Of a DNA stretch of 5,354 nucleotides, positions 1 through 5,163 are shown in pieces. Origin of the DNA: an uncultured Collinsella sp. (lineage in GTDB: Bacteria > Actinomycetota > Coriobacteriia > Coriobacteriales > Coriobacteriaceae); assembly GCA_934643435.1 (NCBI GenBank), contig CAKUCJ010000109.1, positions 1 to 5,354 on the forward strand, read 5' to 3'. The stretch's first letter is position 1, and every line of letters begins with the position of its first letter. The notes under the pieces were generated by a model that worked only from the letters and a program-made list of their open reading frames with translations, made no database searches and was not told where the DNA came from. The translations under genes were made by a program, and so were the position numbers.

Positions 1-216
1 CTGCCGGTTATCGGCGTGCCTATGAAGACGAGCGACCTGGGCGGCATGGATTCGCTGCTGTCGATGGTGCAGATGCCCTCCGGCGTGCCCGTTGCCTGCG
101 TCGCCATCAACGGCGCCAAAAACGCCGCCATCTACGCCACGCAGATTCTGGGCGCTTGCGACCCCGAATATCGCAAGGTTATCGAGAAGATGAAGCAGGA
201 GATGGCTGACGCCTAA
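1..216 (+). CDS. purE: PurE, N5-carboxyaminoimidazole ribonucleotide mutase (3' part)
   Basis: This is the C-terminal 71 residues of PurE, cut by the window start; the whole protein is usually about 160-170 residues. PurE is a cytosolic enzyme that interconverts N5-CAIR and CAIR in de novo purine synthesis. The reading frame is open from base 1. It begins [20 protein letters not shown] and continues with [20 protein letters not shown], the conserved C-terminal core of class I PurE. The AI-NGAKNAA form resembles clostridial-type PurE rather than the E. coli AIGKAGAANA form; this comparison is from memory. The tail ([18 protein letters not shown]) is the usual charged C-terminal helix. The stop is TAA at 214-216. 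Only 36 bases separate it from the sortase start and no terminator hairpin is visible there, so the two genes are probably cotranscribed. The N-terminal part is outside the window. Confidence 0.95.
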   Translation: MPVIGVPMKTSDLGGMDSLLSMVQMPSGVPVACVAINGAKNAAIYATQILGACDPEYRKVIEKMKQEMADA

Positions 217-252
217 ACGCTGCGCCATTTCGTTGTAATTGCAAGGAGAGTC

Positions 253-1257
253 ATGTCCGACTATCAGGAAAAACGTTTCTCGGCTTCTCAGATTCCCGAT
301 TCATCCAAGTCGGGAGCCGCCCGCGCCCCACAGCAGGGTCGGGCGTCCTCTCCTCAACAGGCGCGTGCGCCGCGCCCCGTGACACCGACGTCGCGTCGTC
401 GTCAGGATACGCCGGCTGCGTATCGCCCCTCGGCATATGGCACGGCAAAGAAGCAGTCTCGGACGAATAGACAATCGAGCGGTGCGCCGTCTGGCTACGC
501 CGAGCCGCCGCGCAAAAAGCGCCGCTCCATCATCCCCATCCTGCTCATCATTGTGGGCATTGGTCTGATCGTTGCCGCTGCCGCTATCTTTATCAATGCT
601 CAGATTGGCTATAAGCAGGCGAGCGACTCGTATCAGAAGATCGAGAAGCAATATGTAAGCGATAAGGATGCCAGCGGCGTGCCGATTATCGACTTTGATG
701 CGCTTGCCCAGACGAACCCCGAGATCGTGGGTTGGATTTATGCGCCGGGAACCAATATTAACTATCCCGTGGTGCAGACCAACAACAACTCTAAGTACCT
801 CAACACGCTGTTCGACGGTACGGCCAACGCATCCGGAGCCATTTTCCTGGATAGCGATGACACCGCACCGGGCATGGTCGACCAGCAGACCACGATCTAC
901 GGCCACCATATGAACGACGGGTCAATGTTCAACACGATTTCGGATACCACCGATCAGGCGACATTCGATAGTATCGAGTACGTGTATTACATCACGCGCG
1001 ACGCAACGTATAAGCTGCGCCCGCTGGCGACCAAGGTTGTCGAGGACACGTATGCCAAGGCGCGCACGCCCAACTTTGAGGGTGACGACGGGCTTACGAA
1101 TTATCTGTCCGAGATGCTCGACGGAGCCTCGGCCGTGGCGAGTGATGCAAGCGATCGAGCCGCATCGGCGACCAAGGTCGTAACGCTCGTGACCTGTCGT
1201 TCGCTTTCGTTCAGCAACACGCGAGCCGTCATGGTGCTCACGCCGGTCGAGGAATAG
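253..1257 (+). CDS. srtB: Class B sortase, membrane-anchored, with long basic N-terminal tail
   Basis: This is a cysteine transpeptidase that would cleave a sorting signal on secreted proteins and join them to the cell wall or to pilin partners. The protein has 334 residues. Residues 1-91 are a hydrophilic Arg/Pro/Gln/Ser-rich tail ending PPRKKRR. Residues about 92-116 form one membrane segment (type II topology, positive side in). Residues about 145-334 are the extracellular sortase domain. Visible signature residues are His218 in YGHHM, Cys315 in TLVTC and Arg324 in SNTRAVMVL, which match the His-Cys-Arg catalytic set. Asn-Pro-Glu-Ile-Val-Gly-Trp-Ile near 155-162 and YPVVQ near 171-175 are typical of the class B fold. 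The start is supported by AAGGAG at 243-248 placed just before ATG. No LPXTG-like or NPQTN-like substrate is encoded in the window, so the target is unknown. The gene lies 36 bases after purE and 30 bases before the MoaE-like gene. The class assignment is good; housekeeping versus pilus role cannot be told. Confidence 0.9.
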   Translation: MSDYQEKRFSASQIPDSSKSGAARAPQQGRASSPQQARAPRPVTPTSRRRQDTPAAYRPSAYGTAKKQSRTNRQSSGAPSGYAEPPRKKRRSIIPILLIIVGIGLIVAAAAIFINAQIGYKQASDSYQKIEKQYVSDKDASGVPIIDFDALAQTNPEIVGWIYAPGTNINYPVVQTNNNSKYLNTLFDGTANASGAIFLDSDDTAPGMVDQQTTIYGHHMNDGSMFNTISDTTDQATFDSIEYVYYITRDATYKLRPLATKVVEDTYAKARTPNFEGDDGLTNYLSEMLDGASAVASDASDRAASATKVVTLVTCRSLSFSNTRAVMVLTPVEE

Positions 1258-1287
1258 ATCGGCTGCTCGAACAATCAAAAGGGGGAA

Positions 1288-1707
1288 ATGATGCTCGAGA
1301 ATGGCAAAACGATGCCGTCTATCGATGCTTGGCTGCGTGAGGCCAAGGCCGATGCTTCGGCGTCCGGGTGCGGCATGTATCTGACGCATAACGGCGTGGT
1401 GCGCTCGACGCCTAAGTCCGAGGTGCGCGGGGTCGAGACCGACGGCGTGGCGCCTGGGCACAAAGTTGGCGGCATGGTGTTTGATTACGATGCCGAAAAA
1501 GTGCGGTCTGCTATCGAGGTGACGCGCGCGATGCCCGGTATCGGCTATGTTCGCGTGTGGCTGGCAAGTGGCGAGCTTTCCGTGGGCGATGACATCATGC
1601 TTGTACTCATCGGTGGAGACATTCGCCCACACGTGGTCGATGCCCTGCAGGCGCTCGTCGGTACCATTAAAAATGAATGCGTGAGCGAGGTCGAGCGCGA
1701 GGCATAG
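1288..1707 (+). CDS. MoaE-like protein (divergent molybdopterin synthase large-subunit family)
   Basis: This is a small soluble protein of 139 residues with no signal peptide or membrane segment. Its layout follows MoaE, the subunit that with MoaD inserts sulfur into precursor Z to make molybdopterin. GMYLTHNGVVRS (residues 29-40) fits the MoaE GAVVTFTGKVRN region, with Arg39 conserved. GYVRVWLASGELSVGDDIML (86-105) fits GRVTVIHRIGELWPGDEIVF. Asp-Ile-Arg (111-113) fits the SAHR region. Lys128 in TIKNE aligns with E. coli Lys119, but the position of the second catalytic lysine (E. coli Lys126) appears to be Val135, and the C-terminal tail of MoaE is missing. These alignments were made by eye from memory. 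The protein may be a weak MoaE or a repurposed relative; no moaD or other Moco gene is in the window. ATG codons stand at 1288 and 1291. The G-run at 1281-1285 is only 2 bases from the first, so 1291 (138 residues) may be the true start. Probably cotranscribed with the sortase gene. Confidence 0.6.
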   Translation: MMLENGKTMPSIDAWLREAKADASASGCGMYLTHNGVVRSTPKSEVRGVETDGVAPGHKVGGMVFDYDAEKVRSAIEVTRAMPGIGYVRVWLASGELSVGDDIMLVLIGGDIRPHVVDALQALVGTIKNECVSEVEREA

Positions 1708-1740
1708 GGCTTCGCGATCAATTCGATTCCATCAATAGCA

Positions 1741-1776
1741 AAAACCCGCTGGCAGATTGGCCTGTCAGCGGGTTTT
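1741..1776. terminator. Bidirectional intrinsic terminator between convergent genes
   Basis: A 15-base-pair stem with one G-T wobble is formed by 1741-1755 (AAAACCCGCTGGCAG) and 1762-1776 (CTGTCAGCGGGTTTT), with the 6-base loop 1756-1761. The A-run on the left and T-run on the right make it work in both directions. It stands 33 bases after the MoaE-like stop on the forward strand and 34 bases after the permease stop on the reverse strand, so one hairpin can serve both converging transcripts. Confidence 0.92.
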
Positions 1777-1810
1777 CTTATGCGTTGGAGAATCTCGGCA
1801 TCGCGTAGCG

Positions 1811-3040
1811 CTACACGCGCGTCGCATCCTTGGGGCTCATGGTCATGCTCTGGAAACGGTTCTCCATGTACTCGTTATCGAAGTACTTGCCATAGAACTG
1901 TGCGACGGGAATATCCGGCTCCGTGCCGTTGACGCGCTGGTACCAGTAGTCGAGCGACTGCAGCGTCATAACGCCATCGACCAGCATGATGATGGTAAAG
2001 ATGACGGTGGCCGAGTAGCGACTCTTCCATGGAATCATGTTGATGAGCTTAAGCAGTCTCGGCAGCAATAGCTTGATCCAAATGAGACCGCCCAGGCCCC
2101 ACAGGCAGGCGAAGCCCGTGCAGGTGCGTCCGCCCGTAAGGACGGCAAGCGGGTCGGGCATGCCAAAGAGCTTCATGTGCGAGTAGCTCCACGAGACCAC
2201 GCCAAACGAGGTCTGCATAAACCAACCCACGAACACCTCAAAGCTTGCGCCGAGCAGGGCGCTCACCAGGAAAATAATGAGGGGGTTCTTTTTGTAGAAG
2301 CGGTTGAGCACCATGGTCATGAGCACGGCGCCAAATCCGTAGATGGGGCTGAAGGGGCCAAACAACATGCCGGCGCGATCCTGGTACACGCCCGGGTCAT
2401 CGACCGTCATGTGCCAAATGTCCTCGGCGATCAGGCCCAGAATGCAGCAGACGAAGAATACCCAGAACAGGTTGAAGTAGTTGAGCTTGATGTATCCCTC
2501 GCCGGTCTCATCGCGGCCGAGCATGCCCTCGGCTGCGGCGTCGCGGTCGAGCATCTCCTGTAGGCGGCGCTGGAGTTCGCGCTCCTGGCGCAGCGTGGGG
2601 TCGACGGTGGCCGAAAGCGCGACGAGGATGCCGAGCTGAATGGCGGGGCGCAGCAGGAAGAGTCCGATACCCTGGAGCATCACGTCGACCAAAAGCTCGA
2701 CGACGGTAAATGCGATGAGGATATAGGACAGGCGTGCGGCATTGCGGCGCTGGTCCTTGATGAGGTCCAGGCCAAAGATGATCAAGATGACGGCGCTGGC
2801 CGCAGAGAGCATGATGCCGGCAACGATGAGTCCGACCGCGACCAGCATGTTGTCGCCGAGTTTGTCGGCGGCGTTGCCGTTGATAAGCGCGGTGATGACC
2901 TGCCACATGAAGGCGCCGACCGACGGGAGTGTGCCCACGCCGGACAGGATGCACAGGGCGGCATACACCTTAATGATGAGCGGGATCTTTTTGACCTCCG
3001 TGGCGCTGGGGACGCTGGGGTCGAGCTCGTTTCGATCCAT
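1811..3040 (-). CDS. CmpB-family integral membrane protein ('putative ABC transporter permease')
   Basis: This 409-residue polytopic membrane protein has two parts joined by a charged, probably helical linker (about 147-182, RQERELQRRLQEMLDRDAAA and onward). The N-terminal part has about four hydrophobic segments (about 21-46, 64-91, 104-129, 131-145). The C-terminal part (about 186-365) carries the strongly conserved features of the family named putative ABC transporter permease: NLFWVFFVCCILGLIAED, YQDRAGMLFGPFSPIYGFGA (219-238), FEVFVGWFMQTSFGVVSWSY (267-286), GRTCTGFACLWGLGGLIWIK (304-323) and LVDGVMTLQSLDYWYQR (353-369). It ends with DNEYMENRFQSMTM. Despite the family name, no ATPase or binding-protein gene is nearby, so transport by an ABC mechanism is not supported here and the substrate is unknown. 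The frame stays open to 3124, but the ATG at 3038-3040 is chosen because a good ribosome binding site precedes it and the extra 28 residues would be hydrophilic, Cys/Arg-rich and translated from the structured leader. Confidence 0.85.
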   Translation of the reverse strand: MDRNELDPSVPSATEVKKIPLIIKVYAALCILSGVGTLPSVGAFMWQVITALINGNAADKLGDNMLVAVGLIVAGIMLSAASAVILIIFGLDLIKDQRRNAARLSYILIAFTVVELLVDVMLQGIGLFLLRPAIQLGILVALSATVDPTLRQERELQRRLQEMLDRDAAAEGMLGRDETGEGYIKLNYFNLFWVFFVCCILGLIAEDIWHMTVDDPGVYQDRAGMLFGPFSPIYGFGAVLMTMVLNRFYKKNPLIIFLVSALLGASFEVFVGWFMQTSFGVVSWSYSHMKLFGMPDPLAVLTGGRTCTGFACLWGLGGLIWIKLLLPRLLKLINMIPWKSRYSATVIFTIIMLVDGVMTLQSLDYWYQRVNGTEPDIPVAQFYGKYFDNEYMENRFQSMTMSPKDATRV

Positions 3041-3046
3041 ACAGTA

Positions 3047-3054
3047 CCTTTCTC
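3047..3054 (-). promoter_or_regulatory. Ribosome binding site that fixes the permease start
   Basis: On the reverse strand the sequence GAGAAAGG is followed by a 6-base spacer (TACTGT) and ATG. This supports starting the permease at 3040 rather than at the upstream in-frame codon near 3124. Confidence 0.75.
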
Positions 3055-3057
3055 GTT

Positions 3058-3124
3058 TTGTTGCAGGTACAAGGATACGCCGCCGACCTGCCAAAAGACA
3101 GGACGAACGTCCCAATTGCAACAA
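3058..3124 (-). repeat. Nested inverted repeats just upstream of the permease RBS (candidate regulatory leader)
   Basis: An 8-base perfect inverted repeat brackets the segment: TTGTTGCA at 3058-3065 and TGCAACAA at 3117-3124. Inside lie GGACGAACGTCC (3101-3112, a perfect self-complementary hairpin) and a second pair, GCAGGT (3063-3068) with ACCTGC (3086-3091), which can extend across an AA bulge into a TTTTG/CAAAA pairing. In the permease transcript, the outer stem and the GCAGGT stem compete for the same bases at 3063-3065. They are therefore mutually exclusive and end only a few bases from the RBS. This is a sequence observation; regulation is inferred. Confidence 0.45.
3086..3102. repeat. 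Short intergenic motif, copy upstream of the permease gene
   Basis: ACCTGCCAAAAGACAGG shares 17 positions with the motif at 5009-5028, apart from three missing bases. Here it lies within the nested inverted repeats of the permease leader. Confidence 0.4.
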
Positions 3125-3128
3125 TGTA

Positions 3129-3190
3129 ATCCCTAACGGTGGGCGAGATACGGTGTCGCGAAAGTCTGTGAAAAGGCCGCCCTTAGGGAT
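3129..3190. repeat. Imperfect inverted repeat, stem of about 13 pairs, in the divergent intergenic region
   Basis: ATCCCTAA at 3129-3136 is perfectly complementary to TTAGGGAT at 3183-3190. The stem continues inward through one C-C mismatch and GG-T-GG opposite CC-G-CC (3138-3142 with 3177-3181), giving about 13 pairs around a loop of roughly 34 bases. It would be transcribed in the permease leader if the reverse-strand promoter at 3225-3230 is used. Alternatively it could be a protein-binding site between the two promoters. It does not look like an intrinsic terminator on either strand because no T-run follows. Confidence 0.5.
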
Positions 3191-3195
3191 GAGTT

Positions 3196-3215
3196 GCCCA
3201 ATAAAATGTTTGGGC
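3196..3215. repeat. Short hairpin between the divergent promoters
   Basis: GCCCAA (3196-3201) and TTGGGC (3210-3215) are perfect complements around the 8-base loop TAAAATGT. On the reverse strand this hairpin would sit at or close to the very 5' end of the permease transcript. It could stabilise the message or be an operator; function is unknown. Confidence 0.4.
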
Positions 3216-3224
3216 GCAAAACGG

Positions 3225-3230
3225 ATTATA
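3225..3230 (-). promoter_or_regulatory. Candidate -10 element for the permease gene
   Basis: The reverse strand reads TATAAT at 3230-3225, a perfect -10 hexamer. The -35 side is weak: CTTTTT at 3252-3247 gives a 16-base spacer. That area is a near-palindrome, GCTTTTAAAAAGC (3241-3253). Transcription would begin near 3218 and give a leader of about 178 bases before the start codon. The hexamer match is seen; use as a promoter is inferred. Confidence 0.45.
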
Positions 3231-3289
3231 AGCTCGGTGGGCTTTTAAAAAGCGCTGCTCATGCGCGGGAGTGCTTGTCTTGCCGTGCG

Positions 3290-3295
3290 TATAAT
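3290..3295 (+). promoter_or_regulatory. Candidate -10 element for purF
   Basis: TATAAT is a perfect -10 hexamer placed 41 bases before the purF start codon, implying a leader of about 35 bases. No recognisable TTGACA-like -35 is found at the usual distance; TTGTCT at 3275-3280 is too close. The promoter may therefore need an activator. The short leader leaves no room for a purine or ZTP riboswitch. Confidence 0.5.
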
Positions 3296-3325
3296 AAGGC
3301 AGGTAACGCCAAATAACGAGGCTCT

Positions 3326-3331
3326 GAGGGG
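3326..3331 (+). promoter_or_regulatory. Ribosome binding site for the longer purF start
   Basis: GAGGGG ends 5 bases before the ATG at 3337 and favours this start. A second in-frame ATG at 3391 (Met19) is preceded by AGGTGA at 3380-3385 with a 5-base spacer, so it could also be used. Both products would keep a propeptide before the catalytic cysteine. Confidence 0.6.
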
Positions 3332-3336
3332 ATGCC

Positions 3337-5007
3337 ATGTCTCAAGAAACCATCCGCGCGGCCGAGCGTGCCGCGGGACAGGTGAACGCCATGTCGACGT
3401 ATGATCCGGACTCCGACCAGCTGCACGAGGAATGCGGCATTTTTGGTGTGTGGGCACCCGATCGCGACGTGGCTCGACTGACGTACTTTGGTTTGCGTGC
3501 GCTGCAGCATCGCGGCCAGGAATCGGCGGGAATCGCCGTGGGCGACGGCGGCACGGTGATGGTTCGCAAGGACCTGGGCCTGCTCGACCGTGTGTTCTCA
3601 AATGCCGACCTGTCGACGCTCTCCGGTCAGCTGGCCGTGGGCCACGTGCGCTACGGTACCGCCGGCGCCAAGAGCTGGGAAGCCTCGCAGCCGCATCTCT
3701 CTACCATCAATAGTGTCATCATCGCGCTTGCCCACAACGGCACCCTCGTCAACACCGACGAGCTACGCCGCCAGCTGATCGAGCTGGGCGTGCCGTTCCT
3801 CTCCAACTCGGATTCCGAGGTCGCGACCAAGCTCATCGGCTACTTCACCCAGCGCACGGGTCATCTGCGCGAGGGCATTCGCAAGACCATGGAGCTCGTC
3901 CGCGGCGGCTACGCCATGACGCTCATTAACGAGCAGGCGCTCTACGCCTTCCGCGATCCGCACGGCATTCGCCCACTCGTGCTGGGCAAGCTCGTGGACG
4001 AGGGTCTAGATCAGGCCGATGCCGCATCCGTTTCGCAGCTGCCGTCTCAGGATGATGCCGCCACGGCCGACACATCCGCTCATGTGGCGCGCGCCGGCGG
4101 TTGGGTCGTTGCTTCCGAGACCTGCGCGCTCGATATCGTGGGCGCCGAGTACGTGCGCGATGTTCGTCCCGGCGAGATTTTGCGCATCAGCGCCGAGGGC
4201 CTTGTGTCCGAGCAGGGTGTGCCCGCTGCCGAAGAGCCCGCCAACTGCATCTTTGAGCAGGTCTACTTTGCTCGCCCCGACTCCATCATGAACGGCAAGA
4301 GCGTTTACGCCTGCCGCTATGACATGGGCCGTCAGCTGGCACACGAGGAGCCCGTCGAGGCCGATCTGGTCATCGGCGTGCCCGACTCCGGCCTGCCGCC
4401 CGCGGAGGGCTATTCGCACGAGAGCGGCATTCCCTTTGGCGAGGGCCTTATCAAGAACCGCTACGTGGGCCGCACGTTTATCGAGCCCACGCAGGAGCTG
4501 CGCGCCATGGGCGTGCGCATGAAGCTCAACCCGCTGCGCGACAACATCGAGGGCAAGCGCCTGGTCGTCATCGACGACTCCATCGTGCGCGGCACCACCA
4601 TGGTGCAGCTCGTTAAGATGCTGCGTAACGCCGGTGCCAAGGAGATTCACATCCGCATCAACTCGCCCGAGGTCATCTGGCCGTGCTTCTACGGTATCGA
4701 TACCGACGTGCAGTCGCAGCTCATCAGCGCCAACAAGACGGTCGAGGAGATTTGCGAGTACATCGGCGCCGATTCGCTGGCCTTCCTTTCGGTCGAGGGC
4801 CTGTTGAAGGTCATGCCCAAGGGTGGCTACTGCGATGCGTGCTTTACCGGCCGCTACCCCGTGGCGATTCCCGAGAGCTTTGGCCGCGACAAGTTCATGG
4901 AGGGCTTTAAGCCCCGCAACTTGGACAAGCCGCTGCACTTTGACGACGACGCCGTGGTCGAGAAATATGTCGATCGCAGCTGGGAAGAGGAGCACGGCGA
5001 GGCCTAA
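3337..5007 (+). CDS. purF: Amidophosphoribosyltransferase (glutamine PRPP amidotransferase)
   Basis: PurF catalyses the first committed purine step: glutamine and PRPP give 5-phosphoribosylamine. The protein has 556 residues. The N-terminal Ntn glutaminase domain begins at Cys33 in HEECGIFGV, which should become residue 1 after removal of a 32-residue propeptide (14 if Met19 is the start). Arg105 in VRYGTAG, Asn134-Gly135 in AHNGTL and Asp159 in NSDSE fit the glutamine site. The C-terminal phosphoribosyltransferase domain has the PRPP loop VIDDSIVRGTT (411-421). Cys304 (PANCIFEQVYF), Cys450 (WPCFYG), Cys499 and Cys502 (CDACFTG) match the four ligands of the 4Fe-4S cluster in the B. subtilis-type enzyme, which is oxygen-labile and fits an anaerobe. 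Residues about 220-254, between RPLVLGKL and GGWVVASET, form an insertion of about 30 residues rich in Ala, Asp, Ser and Gln that is absent from B. subtilis PurF as I recall it. Followed by purM. Confidence 0.97.
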   Translation: MSQETIRAAERAAGQVNAMSTYDPDSDQLHEECGIFGVWAPDRDVARLTYFGLRALQHRGQESAGIAVGDGGTVMVRKDLGLLDRVFSNADLSTLSGQLAVGHVRYGTAGAKSWEASQPHLSTINSVIIALAHNGTLVNTDELRRQLIELGVPFLSNSDSEVATKLIGYFTQRTGHLREGIRKTMELVRGGYAMTLINEQALYAFRDPHGIRPLVLGKLVDEGLDQADAASVSQLPSQDDAATADTSAHVARAGGWVVASETCALDIVGAEYVRDVRPGEILRISAEGLVSEQGVPAAEEPANCIFEQVYFARPDSIMNGKSVYACRYDMGRQLAHEEPVEADLVIGVPDSGLPPAEGYSHESGIPFGEGLIKNRYVGRTFIEPTQELRAMGVRMKLNPLRDNIEGKRLVVIDDSIVRGTTMVQLVKMLRNAGAKEIHIRINSPEVIWPCFYGIDTDVQSQLISANKTVEEICEYIGADSLAFLSVEGLLKVMPKGGYCDACFTGRYPVAIPESFGRDKFMEGFKPRNLDKPLHFDDDAVVEKYVDRSWEEEHGEA

Positions 5008-5047
5008 AACCTGCCAAAAAGGGACAGGTTTATTTTGGTAGGTTTTA
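5005..5047 (+). terminator. Inverted repeat overlapping the purF stop codon; possible terminator or attenuator
   Basis: TAAAACCTGCCAAAA (5005-5019) starts at the purF stop codon and pairs with TTTTGGTAGGTTTTA (5033-5047) over 15 bases with one G-T wobble, around a 13-base loop. Two alternatives exist. AAACCTG...CC can pair with GG.A.CAGGTTT inside the loop (5007-5015 with 5022-5031), followed by the T-rich ATTTT. Alternatively GTAGGT-TTT-ACCTGC (5039/5040-5051) forms a small hairpin followed by TGTTTTG. These structures exclude one another, so the element could terminate purF transcription partly or process the purF-purM message. Confidence 0.55.
5009..5028. repeat. Short intergenic motif, copy after purF
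   Basis: ACCTGCCAAAAAGGGACAGG matches a motif at 3086-3102 (ACCTGCCAAAAGACAGG) except for a 3-base gap. Both copies are intergenic and take part in hairpins. The two may belong to a dispersed repeat family of this genome; the window holds only these two copies. Confidence 0.4.
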
Positions 5048-5163
5048 CCTGCTGTTTTGTTGATATGACGGTGCGTGGCGTTATGGCTCGCGCCGAAAAG
5101 AACGCAACTATGAGTACCGTCTCGCGCTTGTGCGGCGAGCGGTAGTGGGAGAGGAAGGCTCAG
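5048..5163 (+). other. purF-purM intergenic leader with a long-range stem
   Basis: This gap holds no clear gene. GCTCG-CCG (5086-5095, with a 2-base bulge) can pair with CGGCGAGC (5133-5140), enclosing about 37 bases. A 20-codon open frame (5083-5145, MARAEKNATMSTVSRLCGER) ends just before the purM ribosome binding site GAGGAAGG (5151-5158), but it has no convincing binding site of its own and I do not call it a gene. Confidence 0.3.
5060..5087 (+). promoter_or_regulatory. Weak promoter candidate ahead of purM
   Basis: TTGATA (5060-5065) is separated by 16 bases from TATGGC (5082-5087). The -35 is close to consensus but the -10 is poor. If real it would give purM its own transcript after the hairpins at the end of purF. 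Confidence 0.2.

Noticed and set aside
922..1632. 236-residue reverse open frame across the sortase and MoaE-like genes
   Set aside because: It overlaps two well-supported forward genes, is His/Arg-rich and has no family features.
1708..1810. Small RNA or extra gene between the convergent genes
   Set aside because: Only the bidirectional terminator is visible; there is no promoter-like sequence or open frame of note.
3041..3124. N-terminal extension of the permease to 3124 (28 more residues)
   Set aside because: The extension is hydrophilic and Cys/Arg-rich, comes from the inverted-repeat leader and has no good ribosome binding site, while GAGAAAGG lies just before the ATG at 3040.
3209..3232. 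PurR-like operator around GCGCAAAACGG
   Set aside because: It resembles half of the E. coli PurR site but is out of register by one base and lacks the second half; this lineage is also not expected to use that regulator.
3125..3336. Purine or ZTP riboswitch upstream of purF
   Set aside because: None of the conserved core sequences of these riboswitches as I know them are found, and the best -10 leaves only about 35 bases of leader.
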